Shown: positions 27,446-36,877 of the stretch, piece by piece
How positions within the stretch are numbered: position 1 is the first letter of the stretch
How the letters are laid out: every line of letters starts with the position of its first letter
Source of the DNA: DCFW01 sp963790715
Lineage (GTDB): Bacteria > Bacteroidota > Bacteroidia > Bacteroidales > Bacteroidaceae
Assembly: GCA_963790715.1 (NCBI GenBank)
Contig: CAWBPN010000018.1
Location: 868,001-932,000 of the forward strand
DNA: 64,000 nt
Direction: 5' to 3'
Notes under the pieces: generated by a model
The model's input: the letters and a program-made list of their open reading frames with translations, nothing else
What the model was told of the DNA's origin: nothing
The model's database searches: none
Made by a program: the position numbers and the translations under genes

Positions 27446-28921
27446 TTATTTATTCAGCTTCCAATCAGTACCGTCTTTCGTATCCTTAAGTTCAAATCCC
27501 ATCTCTGTCATTTCGTTACGAATCTTGTCTGCCGTAGTCCAGTCTTTGTTGGTTTTTGCATTTTTGCGAAGCTCAAGCAACAAATCGACAATCTTATCAA
27601 ATGTCTTTTCATCATTTCCTGTGGTAGTTGCCTCTTCTTTCAATCCCATAATGTCGAACATGAAAGTATGGAATACTGATTTCATTTCATCCAAATCTTC
27701 TTTGGTAATACTGTCATTTCCGCTTAATATATTATTAATGCTCCTCGTGGCATCAAACAAATACGAAATAACAATAGGCGTGTTCAAGTCATCGTCCATT
27801 GCTTCGGTACATTTGGTACGCAAGTCTTTTACATCAACTGTTGTTTTGTCTCCCGGAACAATGCGATCGAGATTCGCTACAGCTTCCATTAATCGAGCCA
27901 ATCCTTTCTCGGATGCTTGTAATGCTTCGTTGCTGAAATCCACCGTACTACGATAATGTGCTTGAAGGATAAAGAAACGAATAGTCATCGGAGCATAAGC
28001 CTGAGTCAACAGTTTGTGAGAACCTTTGAAGAACTCTTCAAGCGTGATAAAGTTGCCAAGGCTCTTACCCATCTTCGTACCGTTAATGGTAATCATGTTA
28101 TTATGCATCCAGTAGTGCACCGTTTCATGTCCGAGTGCAGCCACCGACTGTGCTATTTCACATTCGTGGTGCGGGAACAGCAAATCCATGCCGCCGCCAT
28201 GTATATCGAATTCTTCACCTAAATATTTAGTACCCATCGTAGAACACTCCAAATGCCAACCGGGAAAACCTTCACTCCATGGCGAAGGCCAATGCATGAT
28301 ATGTTCGGGTGAAGCCTTTTTCCACAAGGCAAAATCGCAAGAGTGGTGTTTCTCAGCCTGTCCGTCAAGTTCACGCGTGGTACTGAGCAAGTCTTCAACA
28401 TTGCGGCCGGAAAGTTCCCCGTAATTATGTTTTTTGCTATAAGCTTCTATATCAAAATAAACAGAGCCGTTGCTAATGTATGCAAAACCGTTGTCAAGAA
28501 TCTTCTTTACAAAGTTCTCCTGTTCGATGATATGACCTGAAGCACGCGGTTCAATGCTTGGCGGCAACACATTTAGAGCATCCATTGCCGTATGATAACG
28601 CAACGTATAATATTGCACAATCTCCATCGGCTCCAATTGTTCCAAACGAGCTTTCTTTTCTATCTTATCTTCACCTTCATCGGCATCATGTTCAAGATGA
28701 CCGACATCGGTGATATTCCTTACATATCTTACTTTATATCCCAAGAAACGGAGGTATCTGAACAAAACATCAAAAGTGATGGCAGGGCGGGCATGGCCTA
28801 AATGAGGATCGCCATATACCGTAGGACCACACACATACATACCCACATGAGGAGAATTAATGGGAACAAATAATTCCTTCTTCCTTTTCAACGTATTATA
28901 AATCGTAAGTTGATGTTTCAT
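27446..28921 (-). CDS. cysS: Cysteinyl-tRNA synthetase
   Basis: 491 residues from the ATG at 28921 (MKHQLTIYNTLKRKKELF). The frame opens further upstream, but the extra codons run into the promoter element. Class I features: YVCGPTVYGDPHLGHARP (HIGH variant HLGH at 40-43, zinc Cys31), WHLECSTMGTKYLG, LFPHHECEIAQS (zinc ligands) and GTKMGKSLGNFI (KMSKS variant). The C-terminus ends with RNEMTEMGFELKDTKDGT. It charges tRNA-Cys in the cytoplasm and is followed by gpmA in the same direction. Confidence 0.97.
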   Translation of the reverse strand: MKHQLTIYNTLKRKKELFVPINSPHVGMYVCGPTVYGDPHLGHARPAITFDVLFRYLRFLGYKVRYVRNITDVGHLEHDADEGEDKIEKKARLEQLEPMEIVQYYTLRYHTAMDALNVLPPSIEPRASGHIIEQENFVKKILDNGFAYISNGSVYFDIEAYSKKHNYGELSGRNVEDLLSTTRELDGQAEKHHSCDFALWKKASPEHIMHWPSPWSEGFPGWHLECSTMGTKYLGEEFDIHGGGMDLLFPHHECEIAQSVAALGHETVHYWMHNNMITINGTKMGKSLGNFITLEEFFKGSHKLLTQAYAPMTIRFFILQAHYRSTVDFSNEALQASEKGLARLMEAVANLDRIVPGDKTTVDVKDLRTKCTEAMDDDLNTPIVISYLFDATRSINNILSGNDSITKEDLDEMKSVFHTFMFDIMGLKEEATTTGNDEKTFDKIVDLLLELRKNAKTNKDWTTADKIRNEMTEMGFELKDTKDGTDWKLNK

Positions 28922-28947
28922 AATTGCTCTAATTATATATTTTACGA

Positions 28948-28955
28948 CAAACATA
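28948..28955 (-). promoter_or_regulatory. -7 promoter element of cysS
   Basis: TATGTTTG on the minus strand matches TAnnTTTG. It gives a leader of about 20 bases and decides the start at 28921 rather than the upstream codons. Confidence 0.6.
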
Positions 28956-28997
28956 CATAAAAAAAGCGAAATAAAGAAATAAACATATTCACATTTG

Positions 28998-30194
28998 TCA
29001 GATGCGTTTTTTACCGGATATAGTTGCCAACAAAGGTATGGATAATAATTGTGTAGCTACGGAAACAACAACCATAACTACGATTGAGTAATCATAAAGA
29101 ATGCCAAGCACCCAACTGCCTATAAACCAAAATACGCCGAAAAGTGTTTCAAACAGACCGAAGCCCATAGAACGATTTTGCTTAGGCACCAGTGTAGCGA
29201 CTGCCGATTTAAGTATGGATTCCTGTGCACCCATGCCTATGCCCCAAAGAATTACGCCGAGTACTATGCCGGTTACGCTGTGTGTCATAAAGATCAATGC
29301 TACAAAACCGGCAGCCAATAAATTCGATAGCATCAATACGCGCATACCGTATTTATCATACATCCAGCCGAAAAGCAAAGCAGCAAAAGCATCTACAAAC
29401 ATGGCTACAGCATAAAGTAGCGGCAGATATGTTTGAGGCATAATACTTAGCTTGGAAACATGCATCGTTATAAGCGGAAAATCCAGAAAGCCGAAGGCAA
29501 ACAGGCTAATGGCTATATTATAAATCCAAAAGTTCTTGTTAAGCGAAAGTTTTGAATGTTCTTCATTTACTTTTTCAAATTGTTCGGGATGTGGGAATTT
29601 ATGTTTGGCACGAAACAGGCAAAAAAGAGTTACCAACGCCGGAATAACCAATAAGGCAAAACAAAGGCGATAAGTATTGAATAGATTGCCATTTCCACGA
29701 AACAACATTACAATAAACAATAAAAGCGGACCGCTGAAAGCTCCTATCTGATCAAGAAACTCTTGTATGGCAAACGCCTTACCCTGACCTACCTGAGCGG
29801 AGGCAAACGAAACCATTGTGTTCTTTGCCGGTTGACGAATGGCCTTACCGAACCGCTCAAAAACAATAAGGACACAAGCCCACTTCCATCCATTTTGCGA
29901 GAATACGGCAATTGCAGGTATGGCAAACAAATTTATTACATAACCGAAAATTGTCATACCCCAATAGTTATGCCTCTTGTCGGTTACATAACCCATAACT
30001 AGGCGCAACGAATATCCCATAAATTCGCCTAAACCTGAAACAAAACCTATAGTTGCGGCCGAGGCTCCGGCTAAAGCCAGATATGCGCCGTAAATGCTTC
30101 GAGCACTTTCATGTGTCATATCAGCAAAAAGACTGACTATGCCCATCAAAAAGACGAACATCATAGCAGAACTTATGACCCTTTTCTGTTTCAT
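28998..30194 (-). CDS. Major facilitator superfamily transporter
   Basis: 398 residues with about 12 predicted membrane helices. TM1 is MMFVFLMGIVSLFADMTHES, and the loop 2-3 has LVMGYVTDKRHNYW in place of the classic GxxxDRxGRR. Acidic and aromatic residues line TM1 and TM4 (VFERFGKAIRQPAKNTMVSF, a segment seen in a broad family of uncharacterised MFS carriers). The substrate is unknown. The promoter -7 element ends only 4 bases before the ATG at 30194, so translation may really begin at the MMFVF methionine (30164) or the mRNA may be leaderless. Divergent from the two-component operon. Confidence 0.88.
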   Translation of the reverse strand: MKQKRVISSAMMFVFLMGIVSLFADMTHESARSIYGAYLALAGASAATIGFVSGLGEFMGYSLRLVMGYVTDKRHNYWGMTIFGYVINLFAIPAIAVFSQNGWKWACVLIVFERFGKAIRQPAKNTMVSFASAQVGQGKAFAIQEFLDQIGAFSGPLLLFIVMLFRGNGNLFNTYRLCFALLVIPALVTLFCLFRAKHKFPHPEQFEKVNEEHSKLSLNKNFWIYNIAISLFAFGFLDFPLITMHVSKLSIMPQTYLPLLYAVAMFVDAFAALLFGWMYDKYGMRVLMLSNLLAAGFVALIFMTHSVTGIVLGVILWGIGMGAQESILKSAVATLVPKQNRSMGFGLFETLFGVFWFIGSWVLGILYDYSIVVMVVVSVATQLLSIPLLATISGKKRI

Positions 30195-30198
30195 GCCA

Positions 30199-30206
30199 CA
30201 AATATA
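30199..30206 (-). promoter_or_regulatory. -7 promoter element of the MFS gene
   Basis: TATATTTG on the minus strand. The expected start of transcription falls at or inside the first codon of the annotated frame. Confidence 0.5.
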
Positions 30207-30241
30207 ACGGATTTACATACACAGGTGAAATAAATATTCTC

Positions 30242-30249
30242 TATATTTG
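30242..30249 (+). promoter_or_regulatory. -7 promoter element of the response regulator gene
   Basis: TATATTTG, with about 20 bases of leader before the ATG at 30275. Back-to-back with the MFS promoter. Confidence 0.55.
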
Positions 30250-30274
30250 ATTTTAATTTGAATAAATACAGTGT

Positions 30275-30949
30275 ATGAAAATACTTATAATTGAAGACGA
30301 GAAAGAACTATCCGACAGCATAGCAGACTTCTTAAATCAGGAAGAATACCTTTGCGAACAATCATTTACATACGAGGAAGCTATGATGAAAGTCGGTTTG
30401 TATGAATATGATTGCATCTTGTTGGATTTGATGTTGCCAGGCGGTAGCGGACTGGATGTTTTGCGCGAAATAAAAAAAAAGAAATCAAATACAGGTGTCA
30501 TAATAATATCGGCAAAAGATTCGGTTGACGACAAAGTTCTCGGGCTGAAAATAGGAGCTGACGATTATCTGTCAAAACCTTTTTATCTTGCCGAACTGAG
30601 CATGCGGATATATGCATTGATTCGCAGAAAAGACTTTTCAAACAATAATATCATACAAAGCAACCTTGTGACTATAGATTTATTGAGCAAAGAAGTTAAA
30701 GTGGACAATCAAATACTGGAACTTACCAAGACAGAATATGAATTGCTGTTGTTTTTAATCGAAAATAAAAAAAGAGTGGTATCAAAGAGTGCGTTAGCCG
30801 AACATTTAAGTGGTGATATGGCAGACATGATGGATGACCACAATTTTGTGTATGCACATATCAAGAATCTTAAGGCAAAACTTGCCGACGCTGGCTGTAC
30901 CAATTGTATCAAGACATATTATGGCGAAGGATATAAATGGATAGAATGA
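30275..30949 (+). CDS. OmpR-family response regulator
   Basis: 224 residues. Receiver domain: ILIIEDEKELSD (acidic pocket), LLDLMLPGGSG (phospho-acceptor Asp51) and YLSKPF (Lys101). The winged-helix output domain includes LTKTEYELLLFLIENKKRVV and the terminal KTYYGEGYKWIE. It should bind DNA on phosphorylation by the kinase encoded next, whose start overlaps its stop. The operon position suggests control of the downstream TonB receptor and PAP2 genes, which is inference. Confidence 0.95.
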   Translation: MKILIIEDEKELSDSIADFLNQEEYLCEQSFTYEEAMMKVGLYEYDCILLDLMLPGGSGLDVLREIKKKKSNTGVIIISAKDSVDDKVLGLKIGADDYLSKPFYLAELSMRIYALIRRKDFSNNNIIQSNLVTIDLLSKEVKVDNQILELTKTEYELLLFLIENKKRVVSKSALAEHLSGDMADMMDDHNFVYAHIKNLKAKLADAGCTNCIKTYYGEGYKWIE

Positions 30950-31998
30950 AAAGCTTACAAAATAAAAGTCTGTGGCAATTTATCGGTTGCACTATCGTAA
31001 TATTGCTTTTGGCAACACCTATATTTTATCTGTTGACTGAGAATTTTTATGCCGAAGATCTTATAGATGTTATGAAGAGCATACAAAAGGGACGCCCATT
31101 ACCTTCACTTGATATGAAAAGTGATATAATGGTTGGAATGATGATTCAATTTGCGCTGATTTTTCTTGTACTGAGCCTTTCTTTTATTATCACAATGAGA
31201 TTCGTAACAAAACGCACGTGGAGACCGTTTTATGATACTTTACAAAAAATAAAGCTGTTTAATCTAGAGCAAAATAACGTGCCGGAATTCGTACTTACAG
31301 ATATAAAAGAATTCATTCAACTAGAGGAAGCTATTTCACAATTAATGCACAAAGATATGGAAAGCTATAAAATACAACGTGAATTTACGGAAAACGCTTC
31401 CCATGAACTACAAACTCCTATTGCAATTTTTCAAAGTAAATTGGACTTACTTTTACAAGAAAATCTAACCGGGAAACAAGCAAAAATAGTATCTGAACTT
31501 TATTCAGTTACCAACAGACTAAATAAGCTGAACAAAAATTTGCTTCTACTAGCCAAAATCGAGAATAAGCAATATTCTCAAATGGAGAGTATACACATTA
31601 TCCCGTATCTCCAAAAGAACTTATCGCTATACAAAGACTTATATAGCAACCACATTCAACTGACTAACAAGAATAATGACGATCCGGTAATTAATGCAAA
31701 TGTGTCGTTGTTGGATAGTTTATTCAACAATTTATTAGTAAACGCTATTCGCCACAGTCGGCCTGATGCAGAAATAGACTTATGCGTTAATGACAACACC
31801 TTAATTATATCAAATGAATCAAATGGAGAAAAGTTGGATGAAAAAAGGTTGTTTCAACGCTTTAATAATAATCTCGATAAAAGCAGAGGCAACGGATTAG
31901 GGCTTGCAATAGTTAAGGCAATATGTGATTATCACAATTGGAAAGTAACATACTCTTTTCATAACAGTAAACACTGCTTCAGTGTTATTTTTTGCTAA
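30937..31998 (+). CDS. Sensor histidine kinase
   Basis: 353 residues from the ATG at 30937; the alternative ATG at 30946 would give an ATGA overlap with the response regulator stop. TM1 is at about 14-34 and TM2 about 70-88, bracketing a very short (~35-residue) periplasmic segment. HisKA: ENASHELQTPIAIFQSKLDL (phospho-accepting His156, Gln in place of the usual Arg after HEL). HATPase: NLLVNAIRHS, a weak G1/F region, GNGLGLAIVKAIC. The small extracytoplasmic domain suggests sensing within the membrane or through a partner. Confidence 0.93.
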   Translation: MDRMKSLQNKSLWQFIGCTIVILLLATPIFYLLTENFYAEDLIDVMKSIQKGRPLPSLDMKSDIMVGMMIQFALIFLVLSLSFIITMRFVTKRTWRPFYDTLQKIKLFNLEQNNVPEFVLTDIKEFIQLEEAISQLMHKDMESYKIQREFTENASHELQTPIAIFQSKLDLLLQENLTGKQAKIVSELYSVTNRLNKLNKNLLLLAKIENKQYSQMESIHIIPYLQKNLSLYKDLYSNHIQLTNKNNDDPVINANVSLLDSLFNNLLVNAIRHSRPDAEIDLCVNDNTLIISNESNGEKLDEKRLFQRFNNNLDKSRGNGLGLAIVKAICDYHNWKVTYSFHNSKHCFSVIFC

Positions 31999-32045
31999 TC
32001 TCCTTACATTGTTGATAAATTCAAATTCTCTCCAAAATCAGAAAA

Positions 32046-32053
32046 TACCTTTG
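32046..32053 (+). promoter_or_regulatory. -7 promoter element of the TonB-dependent receptor gene
   Basis: TACCTTTG, with a leader of about 16 bases to the ATG at 32076. It allows the receptor gene to be expressed separately from the kinase 77 bases upstream. Confidence 0.55.
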
Positions 32054-32075
32054 CCGAAAAACAATAGGTATATTC

Positions 32076-34220
32076 ATGAGAATATTTATTATTTTATTAT
32101 TAGGGCTTTTTATACAAGATACCGTATTCGCTCAAAACAACGTTAGCGTTGCCGTTAAGGACAGTAAAACTAAAGAGGCATTAATCGGTGCTAATGTTGC
32201 CGAAACAGGAACTACAAACGGTACCGTTACCGATGCTAACGGTGTTGCTAAATTCTCAACCGATCATACGGGTTTAATATCATTGGAAGTAAGGTACATG
32301 GGGTATGAAACATCTACAATAAAGGTGAAAGTACCGCAAACTACTCCAAATATAGATGTATTTCTTAACCCTACAACGCAAAACATTGAAGAAGTAACCG
32401 TTACTTCCGTAAGAACCAACTCTCGCATCGAAGCTGTTCCTACGCGTATTGAAGTACTTGGCACTGAGGATGTAAATGAAGAAAACGGCATTCATCCAGC
32501 AAATATATCAAGCTTAATCGGTGACATTGCAGGAATGCAAATGCAAGAAGCTAGCGCTGCAACAGGTAATACATACGCACGAATTCAGGGATTGAACGGC
32601 CGGTATACCCAAATACTTAGAGACGGAATGCCTCTTTATGGGGGGATGTCGGGAAATTTTAGCCTATTGCAAATTCCGCCTCTTGATTTAAAACAAATAG
32701 AGATTATAAAAGGGTCATGCTCCACTTTATATGGAGGTGACGCCATTGCCGGTATCATTAACCTAATAAGCAAAGAACCGGAACAAAAACAAAATATTAG
32801 CGCCACATTAAATGAAACATCATTAAAAGAGACAAACTTGAATGCCTATCTGTCAAAACGATATAAGACATTCGGCTATACGTTCTTAGCAGGTCAAACA
32901 TGGAGAAAACCAACTGACACCAACAATGATGGGTTAAGTGATGTTTCAAGAGTTAACGGCACTATTATTCATCCTACATTTTTCTTCTATTTATCACCAA
33001 AGTCAACATTGACGATTGATTATTCAGGAATCTTCGATAAAAGAACAGGAGGTGATATGCGTTATCTTTCAAATCCGGTCGATACTTTATACCACGTACA
33101 AACACACTCTACCAGACACAGCCTTACAGCCAAATATGTCGACAATCTAACTGAAAATAGTAACCTGACCGTTAAAGCGAGCGGAAGCAATCTGCAACAA
33201 ACGATAAATACTAAGTGGTATAATTTCGATGCTACACAATCTCTTTTCTATTCCGAAATATCATATTTCCGTCAGTTCGTAAAAATGAATTGGGTTATTG
33301 GCATAAATGCAAACGGAGATAACTTCAGGAACCATTCATCACAAATTCCATTGAGCAACTATTACAATCAAACCATAGGAGCTTTTGCTCAAAATACATA
33401 TAATCCAACTCAATCATTGACTATCGAAATCGGATTCAGAGCTGATTACACAAATAAATACGGATGGTTCGCATTACCAAGGTTATCAGTTATGTATAAA
33501 TTTAACAAGAAACTCACATTACGCATAAATGGAGGATTAGGTTATAAAGCACCTAATTCCATTAATTATCTGGATCCTGAAACCGATTTGAATCATTTAT
33601 CACTGGTAAATAATTTAAAACCGGAACATTCAACAGGCATAAATGCTGACATTAATTATCAGAATCGTTTCGGTAATGTAAATGTCACTTTAAACCAAGC
33701 ATTCTTCTACTCCAACATTTCATCGCCGATAGACAGTTTGCAAAATCATCCTTCCATAGTACTGTATAATGCGAACAAAGATATGAAGACATGGGGATTG
33801 CAAACATACGGGCGCATTACAATAGACGAACTGGAAATATATCTCAGTTATGTGTACACCAATGCTAGGAAATTGTATTATCCCAACCAAACTCCTATTT
33901 GCACGCCCAAGCATGATTTCTCAAATACAGATATGTATGAAATTAATAACCATTGGGCTGTGGGAATAGAAAACAGCTTGTTTGCCGGACAAGTAAATCA
34001 GGATTACCATTCCGTACCGACATATTATATCATGGCCGGCATGATAAGATATAAAGCCGGACCATTAACTTTCATACTAAATGGGGAAAATCTTTTTAAT
34101 GTAAAGCAAAACCATTACGAACCGATTTATGACGGGTCGATAAATAACCCTCAGATAAGACAACTATGGGCACCGATTGAAGGGCGCACACTTAACTTAT
34201 CTCTTACTTGGAATTTATAA
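32076..34220 (+). CDS. TonB-dependent outer-membrane receptor
   Basis: 714 residues, the length of siderophore/vitamin/metal receptors rather than SusC. Signal peptide 1-19 ends VFA-QNN. A carboxypeptidase-D-like domain (about 22-105) has the ALIGANVAETGTTNGTVTD and RYMGYETS repeats. TonB box EEVTVTS is followed by a plug with YARIQGLNGRYTQILRDGMP and GSCSTLYGGDAIAGIINLIS, and a barrel to LNLSLTWNL. The substrate is not evident and no SusD follows. Preceded by a two-component system and followed 13 bases later by a PAP2 phosphatase gene. Confidence 0.93.
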   Translation: MRIFIILLLGLFIQDTVFAQNNVSVAVKDSKTKEALIGANVAETGTTNGTVTDANGVAKFSTDHTGLISLEVRYMGYETSTIKVKVPQTTPNIDVFLNPTTQNIEEVTVTSVRTNSRIEAVPTRIEVLGTEDVNEENGIHPANISSLIGDIAGMQMQEASAATGNTYARIQGLNGRYTQILRDGMPLYGGMSGNFSLLQIPPLDLKQIEIIKGSCSTLYGGDAIAGIINLISKEPEQKQNISATLNETSLKETNLNAYLSKRYKTFGYTFLAGQTWRKPTDTNNDGLSDVSRVNGTIIHPTFFFYLSPKSTLTIDYSGIFDKRTGGDMRYLSNPVDTLYHVQTHSTRHSLTAKYVDNLTENSNLTVKASGSNLQQTINTKWYNFDATQSLFYSEISYFRQFVKMNWVIGINANGDNFRNHSSQIPLSNYYNQTIGAFAQNTYNPTQSLTIEIGFRADYTNKYGWFALPRLSVMYKFNKKLTLRINGGLGYKAPNSINYLDPETDLNHLSLVNNLKPEHSTGINADINYQNRFGNVNVTLNQAFFYSNISSPIDSLQNHPSIVLYNANKDMKTWGLQTYGRITIDELEIYLSYVYTNARKLYYPNQTPICTPKHDFSNTDMYEINNHWAVGIENSLFAGQVNQDYHSVPTYYIMAGMIRYKAGPLTFILNGENLFNVKQNHYEPIYDGSINNPQIRQLWAPIEGRTLNLSLTWNL

Positions 34221-34233
34221 ACAAAAACATAAT

Positions 34234-34920
34234 ATGCTTAAATATATTCTTCCATACGAAACACACTTGTTTTTTCTAATTAACGGAACACATTCCTATT
34301 GGTCTGACTGCTTTCTGTGGCTATATTCCAAATTTACTATATGGATTCCTCTTGTTATCCTTTTATTGTTCGTCATTACATATAAAAAGAAATGGACAGA
34401 GTGGTTGCCTGTATTAATAACTATTGCTGTTTTGATCACATGCTGCGACCAGTTCTCCTCGCATTTGATTAAGCAGCTATTTGCCCGACCACGACCGACA
34501 CATTATCCCGGTATAATGAATTATGTAAGAACATTATACGGATACAGCGGAGGGCATTACGGTTTTATTTCGGGACACGCCACTAATTGTTTCGGCTTTG
34601 CAATATTCACAGCCTTGTTGTTTCGTAATAAAACATATAACTGGGTCGTATTTTCATGGGTAACCATAATGATTTATTCCAGAGTTTACATTGGAGTTCA
34701 CTTCGTTTCGGATGTTGTTTTCGGAGCTTTATCAGGTATTGTAATAGGGATTATTATTTATCAATTATATCGTTTGTTAATGAATAAGATTCATCAAAAA
34801 TGGGGAATAGATGTAATTGCAGTCTATGAAAATAATCAAATACGAATAACTTCCTTAATAATAGCTATTTACATCGTTTTCTTTGCAATGCTATGTGAAT
34901 TTTTGATTAAGATATTATAA
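34234..34920 (+). CDS. PAP2-family membrane phosphatase
   Basis: 228 residues from the ATG at 34234; an upstream TTG inside the receptor gene is rejected. Catalytic motifs: KQLFARPRP (KxxxxxxRP), FISGHATN (SGH with catalytic His) and SRVYIGVHFVSD (SRx5HxxxD). Five to six membrane helices place the active site at the periplasmic face. Candidates for the substrate are undecaprenyl diphosphate, phosphatidylglycerophosphate or lipid A phosphates; Bacteroidales LpxE/LpxF enzymes belong to this superfamily. The neighbouring outer-membrane receptor and two-component genes make an envelope role likely, but the substrate cannot be read from sequence. Confidence 0.9.
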   Translation: MLKYILPYETHLFFLINGTHSYWSDCFLWLYSKFTIWIPLVILLLFVITYKKKWTEWLPVLITIAVLITCCDQFSSHLIKQLFARPRPTHYPGIMNYVRTLYGYSGGHYGFISGHATNCFGFAIFTALLFRNKTYNWVVFSWVTIMIYSRVYIGVHFVSDVVFGALSGIVIGIIIYQLYRLLMNKIHQKWGIDVIAVYENNQIRITSLIIAIYIVFFAMLCEFLIKIL

Positions 34921-35050
34921 TTACAAATCCACACTGTTAAATACTCATTTTACACCTATAAAACAGTAACATAATTGTCATCATATACGGCATTTTATGT
35001 TTTTTAGTTGCTTTTTCATGAAAAGATTGTCTTATTTTAAAAAGATAAGC

Positions 35051-35058
35051 TACTTTTG
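35051..35058 (+). promoter_or_regulatory. -7 promoter element of the glycine-lipid operon
   Basis: TACTTTTG matches TAnnTTTG. The first in-frame ATG (35073) is only about 8 bases from the predicted transcription start, so ATG 35079 is also possible. Confidence 0.55.
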
Positions 35059-35072
35059 TAACATTAAAAAGC

Positions 35073-35909
35073 ATGTATATGACAGATAACTCTGTATTTA
35101 TGGTTGACATTGATAAAATTGTACGAGGAAAGGCTCCACGGCAATACAAATATATTCCAAACTTTATCATTTCGTACCTCAAACATATTGTGCATCAGGA
35201 CGAAATCAATAAATTTTTGTTAGAACATAAAAATGCATGTGGTGTAGATTTTCTAGATGCCGCTCTCAATTTCACCGATATTAAAATAGAGATTCAAGGA
35301 AAAGAAAACTTACCGGAAAACGGGCGGGCGACTTTTGTCTGCAACCATCCGTTAGGCGGACTTGACGGCATTTCCATCGGTGCAATACTTGGGCACCGTT
35401 ATAATGGACGAATAAAATTCATTGTAAACGACTTACTTATGAATCTTCATAATTTAGCTCCTTTATGGGTACCGGTAAATAAAACGGGGCATCAGTCGCG
35501 CTTCTTACCTGAAGCTATTGACAATGTATTTAATTCGGAGAATAGTTTGATAATGTTTCCGGCCGGGCTTTGTTCCCGTTTTATTAACGGGAAATTACAG
35601 GATAGAGAATGGGGAAAGGCTTTCATTACCAAGAGTGTGGAATCACAACGAAATATTGTTCCGATGTATTTTGAAGGCAGAAACTCCAACTTCTTTTATA
35701 ATCTTTCCCGCATTCGTCAGTCATTAGGCATTAAATTCAATATAGAAATGCTATATTTGGCAGACGAAATGTTTAAGAACAGACATCATACGTTTAAATT
35801 GGTCATAGGCAAACCTATATTATGGCAAACGTTCAACAAACAAAGACACCCTTTTGAATGGAGCGCGTATGTGCGTGACATCGTTTACAAATTAAAATAC
35901 TCTATATAG
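35073..35909 (+). CDS. glsA: O-acyltransferase of glycine (ornithine-type) lipid synthesis
   Basis: 278 residues. PlsC-like acyltransferase core with VCNHPLGGLDGISIG (catalytic NHPLGGLD), LLMNLHNLAPLWVPVN and the glycine/Pro loop LIMFPAGLCSRF. In Bacteroides GlsA adds the second, ester-linked fatty acid to N-acyl-glycine. The next gene, 2 bases downstream, encodes the N-acyltransferase GlsB, which supports this identity. It acts at the inner membrane using acyl-ACP or acyl-CoA. Confidence 0.85.
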   Translation: MYMTDNSVFMVDIDKIVRGKAPRQYKYIPNFIISYLKHIVHQDEINKFLLEHKNACGVDFLDAALNFTDIKIEIQGKENLPENGRATFVCNHPLGGLDGISIGAILGHRYNGRIKFIVNDLLMNLHNLAPLWVPVNKTGHQSRFLPEAIDNVFNSENSLIMFPAGLCSRFINGKLQDREWGKAFITKSVESQRNIVPMYFEGRNSNFFYNLSRIRQSLGIKFNIEMLYLADEMFKNRHHTFKLVIGKPILWQTFNKQRHPFEWSAYVRDIVYKLKYSI

Positions 35910-35911
35910 AG

Positions 35912-36877
35912 ATGGAAAACGTAATAGAACCAATCAAAAAAGAAATACTCAAAGCGGAACTGACAGAAGATAAACGCTTGCGAATGACGAATAGAAGTCA
36001 TAACCAAATATATATTGTCACAGCCCAAGATTCACCTAATGTGATGAAGGAAATCGGACGACTGCGAGAAATTGCGTTTAGGGATGCCGGTGGAGGAACC
36101 GGATTATCTATGGATATAGATAAATTCGATACAATGGATGACCCTTACCGCCAACTGATTGTATGGAATCCTGATGCCAAAGAAATAATCGGCGGTTATC
36201 GCTATTTGCTCGGTTCGAAAGTTCGCTACGATGAAACAGGACAACCAATGCTGGCTACTTCGCACATGTTCCATTTCTCCGATAAGTTCATAAAAAAATA
36301 CATGTCTACTACCATTGAATTGGGGCGCTCTTTCGTGACGCTTGAATATCAATCGACACGTGCCGGAAGTAAAGGCTTATATGCGCTTGATAATCTCTGG
36401 GACGGATTAGGGGCACTTACCGTAGTGATGCCTGAAGTAAAGTATTTCTTCGGCAAGTTCACAATGTACCCCAATTATGTACGTCGCGGTCGTGATATGA
36501 TACTCTACTTTATGAAACTTTATTTTGCAGATAAAGAAGACCTTATTTATCCGATGCACCCATTGAAAGTGGATACACCAGATGAACTGTTCAAAAGTTT
36601 GTTTTGCGGCAACGATTTCAAAAAGGATTACCATGTGCTGAATCATGAAATCAGAACGATGGGCGTAAATATTCCTCCTTTAGTAAATGCTTATATGGGA
36701 TTATCGCCGACAATGCATGCTTTCGGCACGGCAATCAACGATGAATTCGGCAATGTGGAAGAAACAGGAATATTAATTGCAGTCAACGAAATATTGGAAG
36801 AGAAAAAGATACGCCATATCCAGTCATACATAAAAGAACATACAGCCGCTACAGTAAAAAAACTATACCGCAGGTAA
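35912..36877 (+). CDS. glsB: N-acyltransferase of glycine lipid synthesis (GNAT/hemolysin-like)
   Basis: 321 residues. Acetyltransf_5-like GNAT fold: REIAFRDAGGGTGLSMDIDK, then IIGGYRYLLGSKV, IELGRSFVTLEYQST and GLGALTVVMPEVKYFFGKFT. Members are often called hemolysins; Bacteroides GlsB links a 3-hydroxy fatty acid to the amino group of glycine. It forms a two-gene operon with glsA. Its last 15 bases overlap the end of dgt on the opposite strand (36863-36877). Confidence 0.85.
   Translation: MENVIEPIKKEILKAELTEDKRLRMTNRSHNQIYIVTAQDSPNVMKEIGRLREIAFRDAGGGTGLSMDIDKFDTMDDPYRQLIVWNPDAKEIIGGYRYLLGSKVRYDETGQPMLATSHMFHFSDKFIKKYMSTTIELGRSFVTLEYQSTRAGSKGLYALDNLWDGLGALTVVMPEVKYFFGKFTMYPNYVRRGRDMILYFMKLYFADKEDLIYPMHPLKVDTPDELFKSLFCGNDFKKDYHVLNHEIRTMGVNIPPLVNAYMGLSPTMHAFGTAINDEFGNVEETGILIAVNEILEEKKIRHIQSYIKEHTAATVKKLYRR

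Noticed and set aside
34177..34233. Extended N-terminus of the PAP2 protein from a TTG
   Set aside because: It would lie inside the receptor gene and give a non-hydrophobic extension; the ATG at 34234 follows the receptor stop by 13 bases.
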